Below are positions 10,501 to 21,585 of a stretch of DNA of 64,000 nt, one piece after another. Origin of the DNA: Paramacrobiotus metropolitanus. Taxonomy: Eukaryota > Tardigrada > Eutardigrada > Parachela > Macrobiotidae. Where the stretch lies: assembly GCF_019649055.1 (NCBI RefSeq), contig NW_026570259.1:930001-994000 (forward strand), read 5' to 3'. A program made the position numbers and the translations under genes. Position 1 is the first letter of the stretch. The number at the start of each line of letters is the position of its first letter. The notes below the pieces were generated by a model, which saw nothing but the letters and a program-made list of their open reading frames with translations, was not told the origin of the DNA and did not search any database.

Positions 10501-12645
10501 TTTCCAATCATCAGACTGTTTGATATGACGTGGTCTATTCCGGTGGATATCACTTGCTTGGTGGTGCAGTTTATGGAAGCTGAAAAGAGTGGTAAGGACA
10601 ACGTTCGGATTGGAATGCCGGTGTGTGCTAACAATGACCTTAAAGACGACTCGTACGATTTGCTGCTGTGCGACATGGAGGATATGGAGCAGTTCCAGGT
10701 ATAAAATCGATTTTAAAACTATATAAATAATAAAATAACTGCAGTTTGAAAAATCGTGATGATAAACAGTCTCGCCCATTTGGAAAATAAAAAAATTTAC
10801 CGCTTTTTCTTTAAATGACTTGGGCAGCTTTTTTTAACGAATCAGAAGTTTTCATTATTATTCTAACAGAAATTAATAAAAAACTCAATAAAATTTAAAA
10901 AAATGTCTAATTAATTAAATTAAAAAATTAATCGATTTCAGTAAATTTTTTGTAAATCACGTGATCACTTTTGAAATGAATGGACAGGCTAGAAGAACAG
11001 CAAGAATTATACGAAATGATTACATTTCCTCCAGTTTTCTTAATCAGGGATGCTTCCCATAATAGAAATTTCGGACGTATCGGTTTGTGCAAGGGGATCC
11101 TTGCTGTAGTGAATCTAAAAGAGGCTGCTACAAGGGGTTCTTCAATGAAAAAATATGCGGTCAGTAAAAATTAATTTGTTAGCTGGCCTTGTCCGCATTA
11201 GGTGCGCATGGTTTATGGAAATTTGTAAGCGTTACGAAGGAGATCTGATAATCTCAAATATTTATTCTTTTTCTTTTATCGTAAATGAAAATTGATAGTT
11301 CTGTCACTCAAGAAAGTTCATCATTTGCGAATTGCAGGTAACACAGAGTGCAGTGGCTAAGGCTATGGATATCTCAAAGCCACCGGCAAATTTGGTGAGG
11401 GGTCAGGTGAACGCGACGTACATCAAGAAAGAACAAGCGTTTAGACGGTGTCTTATCGATCTTGGCGGTAAATTTCCTGACTCTAACGGCAATGTTACTG
11501 TGGAACTCCTTGATGTTGGTGGAGTGAATATTGTTCCTCTTCATGCAGTTCACGCTTTGCCGGAAGATCTTCAAACGGAGACTGTGGTGAAGATGTGCCA
11601 GCTGGGCCTGGACGATTTGCCGGATGTTGAGCGGATGACCGTCAGAGAAGAGTTGCGAGCCTTAGTGGGCAAGCCATGTGCATACCGAATGCTCACCGAA
11701 ACTGCCAATGTGTGCCAGATAATGATGTGGAATGTGAATACCATGGCCGTGGTTGGCGAAGGTTTCACTGCTGAGGAGGCGGCGGGTAAGGACGAAAAGG
11801 AGACTGGAGACGAAAACATCGCTCATGTATCGGAACTGAAATGCTCCAAAACTTTGAAGCCCGGAGTGGTGGTGGATGTGGCACCATTGGAAGTTCTGAC
11901 TGGGGAAATTTTTACGGCAGTGGTGGATCAGGCAATTCATAAGGGTAGGTTTATTGGTTATACAGTTGCTGGAGGTCCTTGAGGTCATAGAGTGGCGGTT
12001 GCGTCACTTGCCGGGTTGTAGGTTTTTAAGAGTTTGTTATCTTCACGTAGATCTCGCGTTCCGCACCATGCAAGAGACCATTCAGAAAGAGTGTGAAGCG
12101 GCATCAGCGCCGGACGCCTTCCCGGAGAAGTATTCCGTGGTTTTCGCTCGCTTCGCCGTGGATAACGGATGGTATCGCGCTGTCATTGAGGCCCACAAGG
12201 ATAAGACCGCGGAAGTACGGGTGCTGTTTATTGACTATGGAAATCAGGAATGGAAAACTCTGAAGGATATTCGACTGATGGATCGCAAATGGCTGGCCGT
12301 TCCACGAGCCACGATTCTGCTGTGTGATGCAAGTACGTACCGAATCCTGGTGTATTGCTGTTTTGACGGCGTTCAGTACCCACCGATTCACTGTGTTTTC
12401 CAGATTATATGCCGGCCGTGGAAGAAGAGTGGACCGATGAGGATATAAAGGATATTCGTGGGCTGATTATCGGGAAAGCGTGCCGCTTTGAGCCGGAGCG
12501 ATGGGATGAAAAGATCGGTGTGTGGTTGGGCCGGATGATGGTTCCCAAGAAGAGTGGTTACGAATACTTGGCCGATGTGCTGGTGGCAGCCGGCATTGCT
12601 GCATCGGGCAACAGCCAGGCGTACCAGCAGTTGATTCATCGTTAA
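7504..12645 (+). CDS. RRM and multi-Tudor protein (Vreteno/TDRD type)
   Basis: Twelve exons join in phase: 7504-7578, 7750-7838, 7923-8031, 8588-8681, 8747-8902, 9211-9594, 9747-9876, 9945-10698, 11001-11159 (tentative), 11338-11944, 12051-12332 and 12404-12645 (about 1026 residues). An N-terminal RRM shows RNP2 RLFVRNLP and RNP1-like AYISFRHHKEAVDAI. After a Ser-rich linker come three extended Tudor units: exon 8 (MWHRGVVVEI, VELIDIGY), exon 10 (VELLDVGGVNIVPL) and exon 11 (GWYRAVIEA, VLFIDYGNQEW). Only the third keeps a canonical aromatic cage for dimethylarginine; the second has lost it. RRM plus Tudor is the plan of Vreteno and TDRD10, germline granule proteins that bind Piwi proteins. 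I see no MYND zinc finger. Exons 3 and 9 end at GTCAGT donors. A possible poly(A) signal is at 13034-13039. Confidence 0.8.
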
Positions 12646-13250
12646 CCTACCAAACGGTGGACCTTCGCGCACATGACAGAATTTGCTTCCGTTAATGGGG
12701 ACCGCGTGCTGCTCCTGTCCACTTGTGGTTAATACTTAACACTGGCGGATGTGTTCAGTTTATAACATTATTGTCGTTCTGGACAGACGTTTTGTATTGT
12801 TTTTATTGTGTTACAGAGTTCTGTGCTGCCAGTATTGTTATTGGCTTTTTGCCTTTCGTTGTGTTGCCTTTAGTGATAAGGGAAGACTTTTGTTGCACTT
12901 TTATGTATAAGCGGAGTATCGTTTTCGGTTTTATTTTGGTTGTCGGATTGTTGGAAAATAATACGGTATTTCGATTTAAAATTTCTTGGTTTTGTTGTAC
13001 AGAATGGCTACCGGCGCTTGCAGTCATTGCTACAATAAATGGTTATTTCACTGTCATCACTGACAACTGAACCAAAGTACGTACAGCAGAATGAGGCGAC
13101 ACAGTTAATTTTAATGCAACCGTCGACAATTACAAAGACGCAAATATCGGTAAGCCGGAGTGGTACTGTACTGGTTATTATTGGACATAATATTGCGCAC
13201 ATATGCTTCGTTTGGTCATGATCCTAGTCCTATGCACCGCTTTCAAGTTT
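12646..13250. other. 3' region of the Tudor gene and converging PDI gene
   Basis: T-rich stretch with AATAAA at 13034-13039 on the + strand. I see no further coding exon. Confidence 0.5.
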
Positions 13251-15176
13251 TTATAGTTCGTCTTTCTTTGCCTGCTCAGCCGTGCTTTCCCTGTTTGGCC
13301 TTCTCACCGCGCGTTTTGACAAAATCCGCAAGCTTTTTAAACGTCTGACCTTCTCGAAATACAACCGGCACTTTCTCACCTCTGCGATACAGATGTATTG
13401 TTGGGTAATTAGAAATCTCGACGTTGTCCAAATCATTTTCGGTAACATCCAGCTTAGCAATTATGATGCTTTCATCATTCTGGAATTTTTCGGCTAAGAA
13501 ATTGTAGATCGGCTCCAATGCTTGACAGGCTCCACAGTGAGGAGAATAGAATTCCACGAGAACATCTTTTTGTGACTCGGAAAATAACCTTTTCAAAGTT
13601 CACTCGCGTTAATACTTTAACCGGCCTTTTGTCCCAGTTTTTTGGCAGCTTTTGAGTTTTCTTGAATTCCTCAGTTTTTCCGTCTAAAACCTCTTGAATC
13701 ATTTCTCGCAGTTGATCGGTTGTTGTTGTATTGTCCACCTTTAAGTTGATATCTGACCCATTTGTCCATCTCAGTTTCTCCAGCCTGGAAAATTCGAACC
13801 GCAACCTTTTCTTGGTCGGCTTTAATGCCCAGTTTACTGTTCATGTAAGCATGCGTCTTATTTTTGGGGTTTCGCTAAAGATAAACCGCAGTGTTCCGTG
13901 GAACTCAGGAGATAACTTCTTGGTAGCTCGCTTTAAACGCTTATACGCGGCATCTTCGGGAGATCCCGTGAAGAAGAAGAATTTACGAATTTTGCCAGCC
14001 AGTAAAGTCCGAACATTCGTGTCCTTTAATTCGGACACAGGATCAATAGTTGCTTCGCGTATGAATTCAGCCAGTTGGCTGCTGTTGTACACATCACCAC
14101 TGTACATAACTGGAGGCTTTCTGCCGTTGGCCACAGCCACAATGTCATCCGTTTGATCAATGTCCTGAAGCGCCGCTGCTCCAGCCATTCCGAAATAGAC
14201 ACCATCCACCATACGCGCGGCTTTCTCGAAGGCGGTACTATAATTATTATAAAAAAATTACTATTTGTCCTTTTAAAATGCGAGCTTTTGATATTAAGCG
14301 CAAAAACGAGACCGGCGTAATAATCGTTTTTGGACCATACGGTGTACACCGCATTGTTTACCTGCATAATCAAAAAAGGAGTCGCCGAAGCTGGCGCATG
14401 CAGAGTTATGTACTGTACCTGTTGCCAGATGGAAACGAACCAATTGCACGCCACCCCGGAATGTCATGCACCGCCCTCTGCTCTTCCATTGTGTTCAGAA
14501 TCACCACCGGTTTCACAGCTCGGATGCCGAAGTCGTACAGCGCTTCACTCGTCTGTTCACCAGAATAATGTGCCAGAAATTCTCCGTCGTGGAAGTACTT
14601 TATGGTGGGGAATGCTTTGATGCCGTGTTTCTTGGACAGCTCTTTATCGGCTGTGGCATCAACTTTTGCCAGAACTGTGCTTATTGCGTTTTCTCGAAGT
14701 TTCGTCGCTGCTTGAGCATACAAAGGTGCCAGCTTCTTGCAATGACCACACCAAGGAGCGTAGAATTCAACAATAAGATCAGGAAACGTGGCGACAGCGG
14801 TGTCAAAATTGCTTGCATTTAGAACCAACACGCCTTTTTCTTCCGGAAGTTCATTGAGTAGTTTCTCTACTGCCGCTCGGCGCTTTTCTTGCGCTAAATA
14901 CGCTTCTGCCTCTTTTCGAGCGGCACTTTTCGGCTTTTTGCTTGATGTCGTGCTGTCTTCGGTTTCGGATGAGGAAGGATGATTGCTGCTGTTTTCTTCG
15001 AAAAGGTCAGGGTTTTCTCCAAGTGTTTTATCTTTCAGAGCATCAGCGGAACATCCCGTGCGTTGCGGGAAAAGGTCGCTTTCAACGGTCACATCGTCAT
15101 GATCTTCCGCGGTAGTAGCAAATGCGGACAATGAAAGAAGCAATAGCAGAACCAAAAACCGTAGCGTAGCCGCCAT
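13251..15176 (-). pseudogene. Protein disulfide isomerase with four frame breaks in exon 2
   Basis: Exon 1 (15176-14419) encodes a signal peptide (MAATLRFLVLLLLLSLSAFA), an acidic stretch and a full thioredoxin domain with active site WCGHC, followed by FPTIKYF. Exon 2 (14237-13251) continues through b and b' domains to a second thioredoxin domain and an ER-retention KDEL. Reaching KDEL takes four frame changes, near 13861-13865, 13757-13759, 13581-13584 and 13286-13291, all at homopolymer runs. Each piece between them reads as good PDI sequence, and the net change restores a frame of about 580 residues. The second active site reads HCGAC, not WCGHC. PDIs oxidise and isomerise disulfides in the ER. 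This is either a young pseudogene or a locally error-prone consensus; I lean to the latter because coding constraint looks intact. Confidence 0.7.
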
Positions 15177-15735
15177 GTTTACTTACAGTCTTGAACAAAA
15201 AGGATTAAAATTTTAAAACATAAAAGTAACGTAATTATCGGATGTTGAAAAGTTTGTGTAAGAAATACTACCTACTACTTCCAGAATAAAAATGACTGAC
15301 TTCGCAATAATATCACATACTAATACCATTGAGTACTGACAGATGAAACGGTCAAAAAGAGTTTATCTGACCAACAAATACTTAAGCACACAAATACAAA
15401 TTGCATTAACTATGCAATTAATTTTCCTCGATTATAATGCGATTCTTTAACACATGTTGACTGTTGCTCAGTAAATACTAAGGACACAGAGCACTTGTTA
15501 GTTCAATGTCTTAGAAAATTGATATTGACGTACAGTACATTAACATAGCGTTCTCAGACTTTTAATGTGCCCAAATTTTCATTTAAACTTTTATGCATTC
15601 GTTTAGTTTGAGAAAGTATCGCTTTAACATTGTGTACATAGCGTGCGCTTTATGAAGATAGGATCAGCGGAGTAAACTCGTAATTGGTCCACGATTATCA
15701 GCAGTGCAAGATGATGTGTGTAACAGATTGTGGCG

Positions 15736-18020
15736 ATGGAAGCACGGCAGTGCGAGGTAAATAGCGTGTGAAATTTTTGTTTACACTGTCACCTTTCTAT
15801 AGATGAGCATTTTTATCAGGAGCGGGATTTAAAATGCGAGATCCAACTGGCAAACTTCAGAAAACTAAAGGCTGTTCGGTCAGGGAAGACTTGGCCGTGG
15901 TCCGCAATATTACTCCTCCACGAGATCCTGCGTTATGTGAATCAAGAATACGCGATCAACATACGTAAAACTAAAACTAGTATAGAGCTAAAAATTATTA
16001 ACGACTTTGTATAATTTGTGCTTTTGTTGCAGATGTCCAGCACCAAAAACCTCACGCATATGCAAACTCCTACAAGAACTTTATCATCATGAACTTGTTT
16101 CGCAAAGATTATATCCTTTTCTACAATTTAAACATATATTTATATTTTCTAGTTCTGAAAAGCGACGGCTTCCTTATCTATTGCTTTTGTGTGTACAAAA
16201 CAGGCAGCGATCAAACCATATCCATCCACTGTCGAACGGAAGATACAGGCCGTTAGAGAGCAAGTTAATGTGGGTACAAACAGATAACCTTTTCCTGTGC
16301 ACTGGAATAATTTTATCTGCCTTTTCGTATCAATCCTTAGTAGTCTTTTAGTCTATACTTAATTGACGTATTAGGCAGCCATGCAAGAGTTATCCAAACT
16401 GCGCGAAGCAATCACGTACTGTGACGAACAAGCAGCTCTACTGCATCAACAAAGAAAAGATTTGACAGACGAAATTAAGCAAGCCGAAGGTTCGCGTTGA
16501 CACTGTTTGCTAAAGGTCAAGGAACTCAGTTCTGCTTCATTATTATTTTCCATCGTATACAGAGCAGCATAAGTGTGATCTGGATTCTGCCATGAAAGAA
16601 TATATCTTCTATCGAAAAGAAGTTGATTCCTTCCATGAGGAGGCAGACGGAAGTGTTGTTGATTTGGGACAAATATCTGCAGAAGTGGAACAATGGAAAA
16701 CGACCCGCAACCAATGGAAAAGCGATCAACTTGCCATTGAACCGGAATATTACCGGTTATCTGCCGAATCCCAGCGATTAGAATGCAAACGGTCGTATCT
16801 TGATCGGGCACTGCTGCTAATCGGCAAATCTATTGAACGAATGGAACTGGCGATCGGTTTGTGCGAAGAAGAGTATAATGAAAGTCCTATTCAGAAAGGT
16901 GTCAACCAGGTAAGTGAAACATTCGACAGCTTTAAGCGCTTGTTTATTTCTTGTTTCGCGCAGGTAGAGCGCACTTGCCAGTGCAGTGCTTGAAAAAGGA
17001 TACTTGACATTTCAGTTACAACGGCTTTGCCAAGCAGCTCTATTGGTACGTATTTTGCTGACGTTTTGCTTATATAAAAGTGCCCCCGAAATGACAATGA
17101 TAGAGAAAAAGCCAACTGGACGATGCCTTGACACATCGTTACCTTGCCGAAGACGACTCCCACAATATGCGAAACGCCGTGGTGCATGCCGAAAGGACTT
17201 ACCCGGTAAAAGGTCTCAGTAATACCGATGCGTATGCGAGCGTGGCGGAACAACAGTTGCAACTTGATCGTACCAGTCTTCAGTTAATACTCCAGCAAGC
17301 GGAAATCGTGCAACTGACCGCTAAAGAGGAAAAGCTTTTGCAAAAAGTTGGTACTTAAAAGCGGAAAAGCTAAAAGTTGGTACAGAAAAGGTCCACTTAA
17401 AATTGTTACGATATTAGTGCATCAGTCGCAAATTGCGATCCAGTTGCCACATACATTGTACAGTGGCGAAGGCCGTATAGCTTTGACATTGTCGGTTGTA
17501 ATATTCTATAACGATCTTCCAGTCGGTCAACTTGCTTTTTTGATAGAGAGCCAAACTAGACAAACAACAAGTGGATATAATATTCAAGTTAGATCCGGAA
17601 AGTGACTTCGCTGTAGAAGGCAGAAGGCTTCATAACAATTTGGATACCGCAATGGATCGCTACGGGAGCCTCCAGGATGATATATTCAGAACCAATAATG
17701 ACGTCCACCAAAACACCATGGCGGTGAGCTGAGCTTTACTTCTCAGCGATTTTATCACGCAGTCTTGAAGTGTTGGTACATGTTACTTTCAGCTTCGAGA
17801 ACGGGAGCACCACATTGAGGAGGCGGAAATATACATAACTTCTTTGAAAACTAAAATACTGAAGGAGGAAGAACAAATAGACAACATAAAAAAGCGGACT
17901 ACAGAAACATTCCAGACAACGGTTACCGACTTACGACAACAAGTGCAGCATTTGTTACGACAAGCCGAGCAAGAGTTCGAATCTAACAAACCTTGCAAAT
18001 CAATTTTGGATTTGACGTAA
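15736..18020 (+). CDS. Coiled-coil protein, family not assigned
   Basis: Exons that join in phase: 15736-15756, 15820-15964, then (after one unresolved exon near 16033) 16204-16269, 16375-16489, 16563-16909, 17016-17045, 17104-17346, 17547-17723 and 17793-18020. From exon 4 on the protein is helical and coiled-coil, for example VERKIQAVREQVN, LSAESQRLECKRSYLDRALL and a C-terminal QQVQHLLRQAEQEFESNK. There is no signal peptide or membrane span. The pattern resembles axonemal coiled coils (tektin-like or CCDC type), but no family signature such as the tektin nonapeptide is present, so that is only a suggestion. AATAAA at 18023-18028 follows the stop codon almost at once. The first two exons could belong to a separate upstream gene. 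Confidence 0.6.
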
Positions 18021-18022
18021 CG

Positions 18023-18028
18023 AATAAA
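18023..18028 (+). terminator. Poly(A) signal AATAAA
   Basis: Canonical AATAAA two bases after the TAA of the coiled-coil gene ending at 18020. A very short 3' UTR is implied. Confidence 0.5.
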
Positions 18029-18350
18029 ATACTTACGTAATAGGCAAAGTTAGTTCGAGGGCGCAAGTGAGTTCGTTCTCTGTACCGATCATTGAATACT
18101 ACACAAGTGCATGCGACAGTTTTGACAACATTACATTTTTAATGCGGTACATATGCTGGAGCCTATTATGGTCATACGACTGCCAAAATAAATATACAAG
18201 ATAAAAAGAAACCAGATTAAAAGTACATGAGGAGTTAAACAGAAACCAAGAAATGTAAATAAACACGATTATTTTAAAGTAGAAGAAAACAGGAAAATAG
18301 TTATCACAGTACAAAAACATAAATGCCAACAGTGAAAGCTGCGGAACATT

Positions 18351-21064
18351 TCACTTGGACTTCCAGGAGCGCATATATAGACTATTGGAAACCTGTATGT
18401 AATACGATTCATGGGGAGAGGCTTTGACGTCGACCTTAGCTGAAAGATGGGTGGGATTATTAGTGTCTGACCCGGGCGCCACTCGATTGGAAAAAAAGCG
18501 CCGGAATCGCCCACCTGTAAAGGCCGTCTTCTCAGGGGGCCTTTCTTCGGCTACGACTGGCGGGGGCGGCTTGACGACCTGTCCCTCGTGGAAGTCATAT
18601 GTCACTCGTCTGACCGACTTCGTGTCGTGTTTCCGCTTCTTCGATTGGGAGCGCAGCAAACTTTGCACGACCACCCCACCAATGCTCTCTTCCCCAGGCA
18701 TAGAGCTGTGTCGACCGGCCCCGCTGTTGCCGAATATTCTTTCATGGGTGGCTTGTCCGAAAGCAGTTCGCGTATGACCATGAGCACGATGGTTATCATG
18801 TAACGTGTGTATCGTTGTTAGTTCTTCCGCTTCGTTTAAGTCAACTTGGTACAAAGCAAAGGCTCTCCAGTTACACGATAAAAGCCAGAACGCTGAAACA
18901 TAGAAATCATATTTGGATTGTAGTGTTATTGCCCTTCTTATTGTTTCTTACTTTTCATCTTGCCCTTTCCCTTGACGTCGAACGTTCCGGCCGGCTTTGT
19001 CTCGAAGTTGGGGGATACAATCTCATAGGCGGTCTCGCTCAGAAGAATTCGATAAGGTCGACTTTTAGAATTCATCCGGGATGCTGTATTCACCGTGTCA
19101 CCCAGCATGGTGAATAAAGGGAATTTGAGGCTTAAAATTGCACCCGCTACCGAACCGGTATGCATGCCTGCTTTGACAAGTGGCAGTCGCGAGTTATGAG
19201 GTGGAGGGAGGAAACTGTCTTTTGCCATGGTCATCAGCCGCAGCATCGCGAGAGCAACATTCTGGGCGTGGTAAGCATGCGTTCCAGCCAGTAAGCAATA
19301 GTGACCAGCCGTGGCGACAACACTGCAGTTGAATCCCTTAACAGCATTTGAAACCTGGGAAGTAATAAAGTAAACATATTAATAAACCAGATCAGTAATC
19401 AAAGAAAATAGCTTGAAAAAACTGTTGAAATATTATGGATGTTGAAACATATAATGTTAATGAAAATAAGAGCAAAAGCTGTTTTCGTACTTCGAGCTTA
19501 CAAGGTGGTAATACCAATCCAGCAAGGCAACATGTTCCGCGGTATTGTAAATCTTGCATAGCTCTTCGTACTGCATTAGCTCCACAAATGCCACCGTGGC
19601 TTCACTGTAGAGAACAACCGGCGGCAATGTCCCTTCATACAGGTACTTGAAATTAACCTCAAAAAACATTTCGGACACAATCTTGTCGGAGCGGAGCTTT
19701 TCCTTCTCAATAGCTCGCCTTCGGCACAGCTGAATCCACTGAAAACGGTAAGATTCCGAGAAGATGCTCATGAGGCTTGTTCCAAAAAGTCCAAGCAGAT
19801 TAATCAACACGAAGACCATTAACAACAGCAATAGCAGAGTGATGACAAAGATCAATATTGCGTCGTGCAAGTCAATGCGGAATTTCTCGGTGACAAACGC
19901 TTTACAGTGTGACTGGGCTCTGTCGGCGGCATAAAACCCATCCACCAAAACCTGACTGAAGAGAACATGCGTAGGGGAATCGCTGCGTAAATCCGAAACT
20001 CCGGCATTGAGGGCACGCTGACGCGCAAGATTTAAGATTGTAGTGTTGTCCAAACTTATCAAGGCGAACATCTCTTGCAACCAGAACTCTTTGCTTCGGT
20101 ACCGGAAACCGGTCCATTCGCAGTCGCTGCATGATTCCTTTATTCCTGACAGCTTGAACTGAGGGTACGCGTACCGTTCGTGCATTTCCATGGCCCGAAT
20201 GATCCGCATGTACCGCCGAACGACGGTCAACCGGAGACGCTCGGTGATTGGTGGTCCGTCATAAGCGAATTTACCGAATGATAGCGTATCGTTCAGTCGG
20301 TAAACTAGTTCATTTTGAACTAGTTCCTGAAGTATATTGTTCCATGTTGGCCCGCCACGTACATTAGTAACATGGTGAGCTGCAAAGAATTCGCGAAGAT
20401 TCCGAATAATAGTAGAAATGTTAGTTGAAATCGAATCGGGGTCCACAATTGTTTGGGAAGTACTCAACCGTGTTTTCCATCTTTGGAGCGCTTTGATTTG
20501 CCGCTGAGGAGTGTTGCGTTTATGTTGCTCTCGTAACTCTGGGTAATCTTCATCAAGCTTTTGCAGTTTTTGCACGGCTTCGTTGTAACCATCATCGTCG
20601 AACTCCACTGACTTTCCCGGGGTAAAAGCTAACAATCCGCGCAGTAAACTTTCTTGCACATGCGTCAAAGAATCCACAATAGCCTGCACATCGCGAACAC
20701 GATGCTGGAAATTCCTGACATCAACAACAATTTTCAGATTTTCTGACACTTCTTCGAATCCATAGACGTTAAATGCCACACCAAGTAAAACTGGCCATGT
20801 TATCAGCACCGCAACACCCAGTACTTGACGAAAGTCGACGTAGGGAATGACCTTAATGTCTTCAGATTTGTGTGGTGCGACGCTGGGGCGTTTCTGGAAA
20901 GCGGTGCGCATATGCTCTTGAATGGATTGTCTGGCCGAATTTCCGCGAGGAACAATGACAGCCTCTTCCGACGGAGCGTGAAAAACCGCCACATGATCGC
21001 GCTCGCCTGGCACTGGATGGAAAGGGTTATCGTGAAATTCGTGGAGTTCCGGGACATGCAGCAT
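18351..21064 (-). CDS. Membrane guanylate cyclase with NIT-type sensor, degenerate catalytic site
   Basis: Exons 21064-19502, 19354-18952 and 18892-18351 join in phase (835 residues). The order is: cytoplasmic N-terminus; membrane helix around residues 80-103 (VLGVAVLITWPVLLGVAF); a helical extracellular region of about 290 residues of the nitrate/nitrite-sensing (NIT) type; a second membrane helix (ILIFVITLLLLLLMVFVL); a class III cyclase domain; and a tail of about 170 residues with charged and Pro-rich segments. The cyclase fold is clear from GMHTGSVAGAILSLKFP, LGDTVNTASRMNS and KGKGKMKTFWL. However, the first metal Asp (FSDIVGFT in active enzymes) aligns with YSEATVAF, and the second (ETIGDAY) with VATAGHYC. 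Both Asp residues and the purine-binding Glu are missing, so it probably cannot make cGMP alone. It may pair with an active subunit. NIT-cyclases are known in several invertebrates. Confidence 0.8.
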
Positions 21065-21585
21065 AAGATCGGATTCTTACACCATGAGAAACTGAAACTT
21101 CATGTGCTGCACGTTATCATCAGTTCGTAATTGTAATCATTTAGCTGATGCAACGGGCAAATAGGTTTCTCAAAAACGGTGTATTTCACAATCTGGGTGG
21201 TTTAAACTTTTTTTTTACTGGCCCGTTTAGTTGCAAGTTTCGACGAAGGCGCCAAGTGTCATCACATTGTCGCTATTGATAAATTAATCAAGATTATTGT
21301 CTGCTTTTACAGTAAAAGTTTTACTGACGACACAAGTCATAAGTACTTGCTTTACGTTCACCGTTCACGTAACACTGTGCTGGTGAATCGACGGGAGTTC
21401 GTACGGTTCTGCGCTAGTCATCCAATGTATTTCGGGTGTGTTGCCACAGCAACCTTTATATACGCCGCCTAATTGCTGTTAAGTATACAACAGCGCTTTG
21501 GTAGCACTACGGCTTGGCTTCTCGGTTTATTCAAATAGAGAAGCTTCGATTGATTGTAGTTCATTCATCATCGTATTAATACAGC
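21065..21585. other. Divergent intergenic promoter region
   Basis: Separates the cyclase (leftward) and the disordered-protein gene (rightward), so it should hold both promoters. I see no TATA box that I trust and no further gene. Confidence 0.4.

Noticed and set aside
15736-18020. Tektin assignment for the coiled-coil gene
   Set aside because: No RPNVELCRD-like nonapeptide and no tektin cysteine pattern were found.
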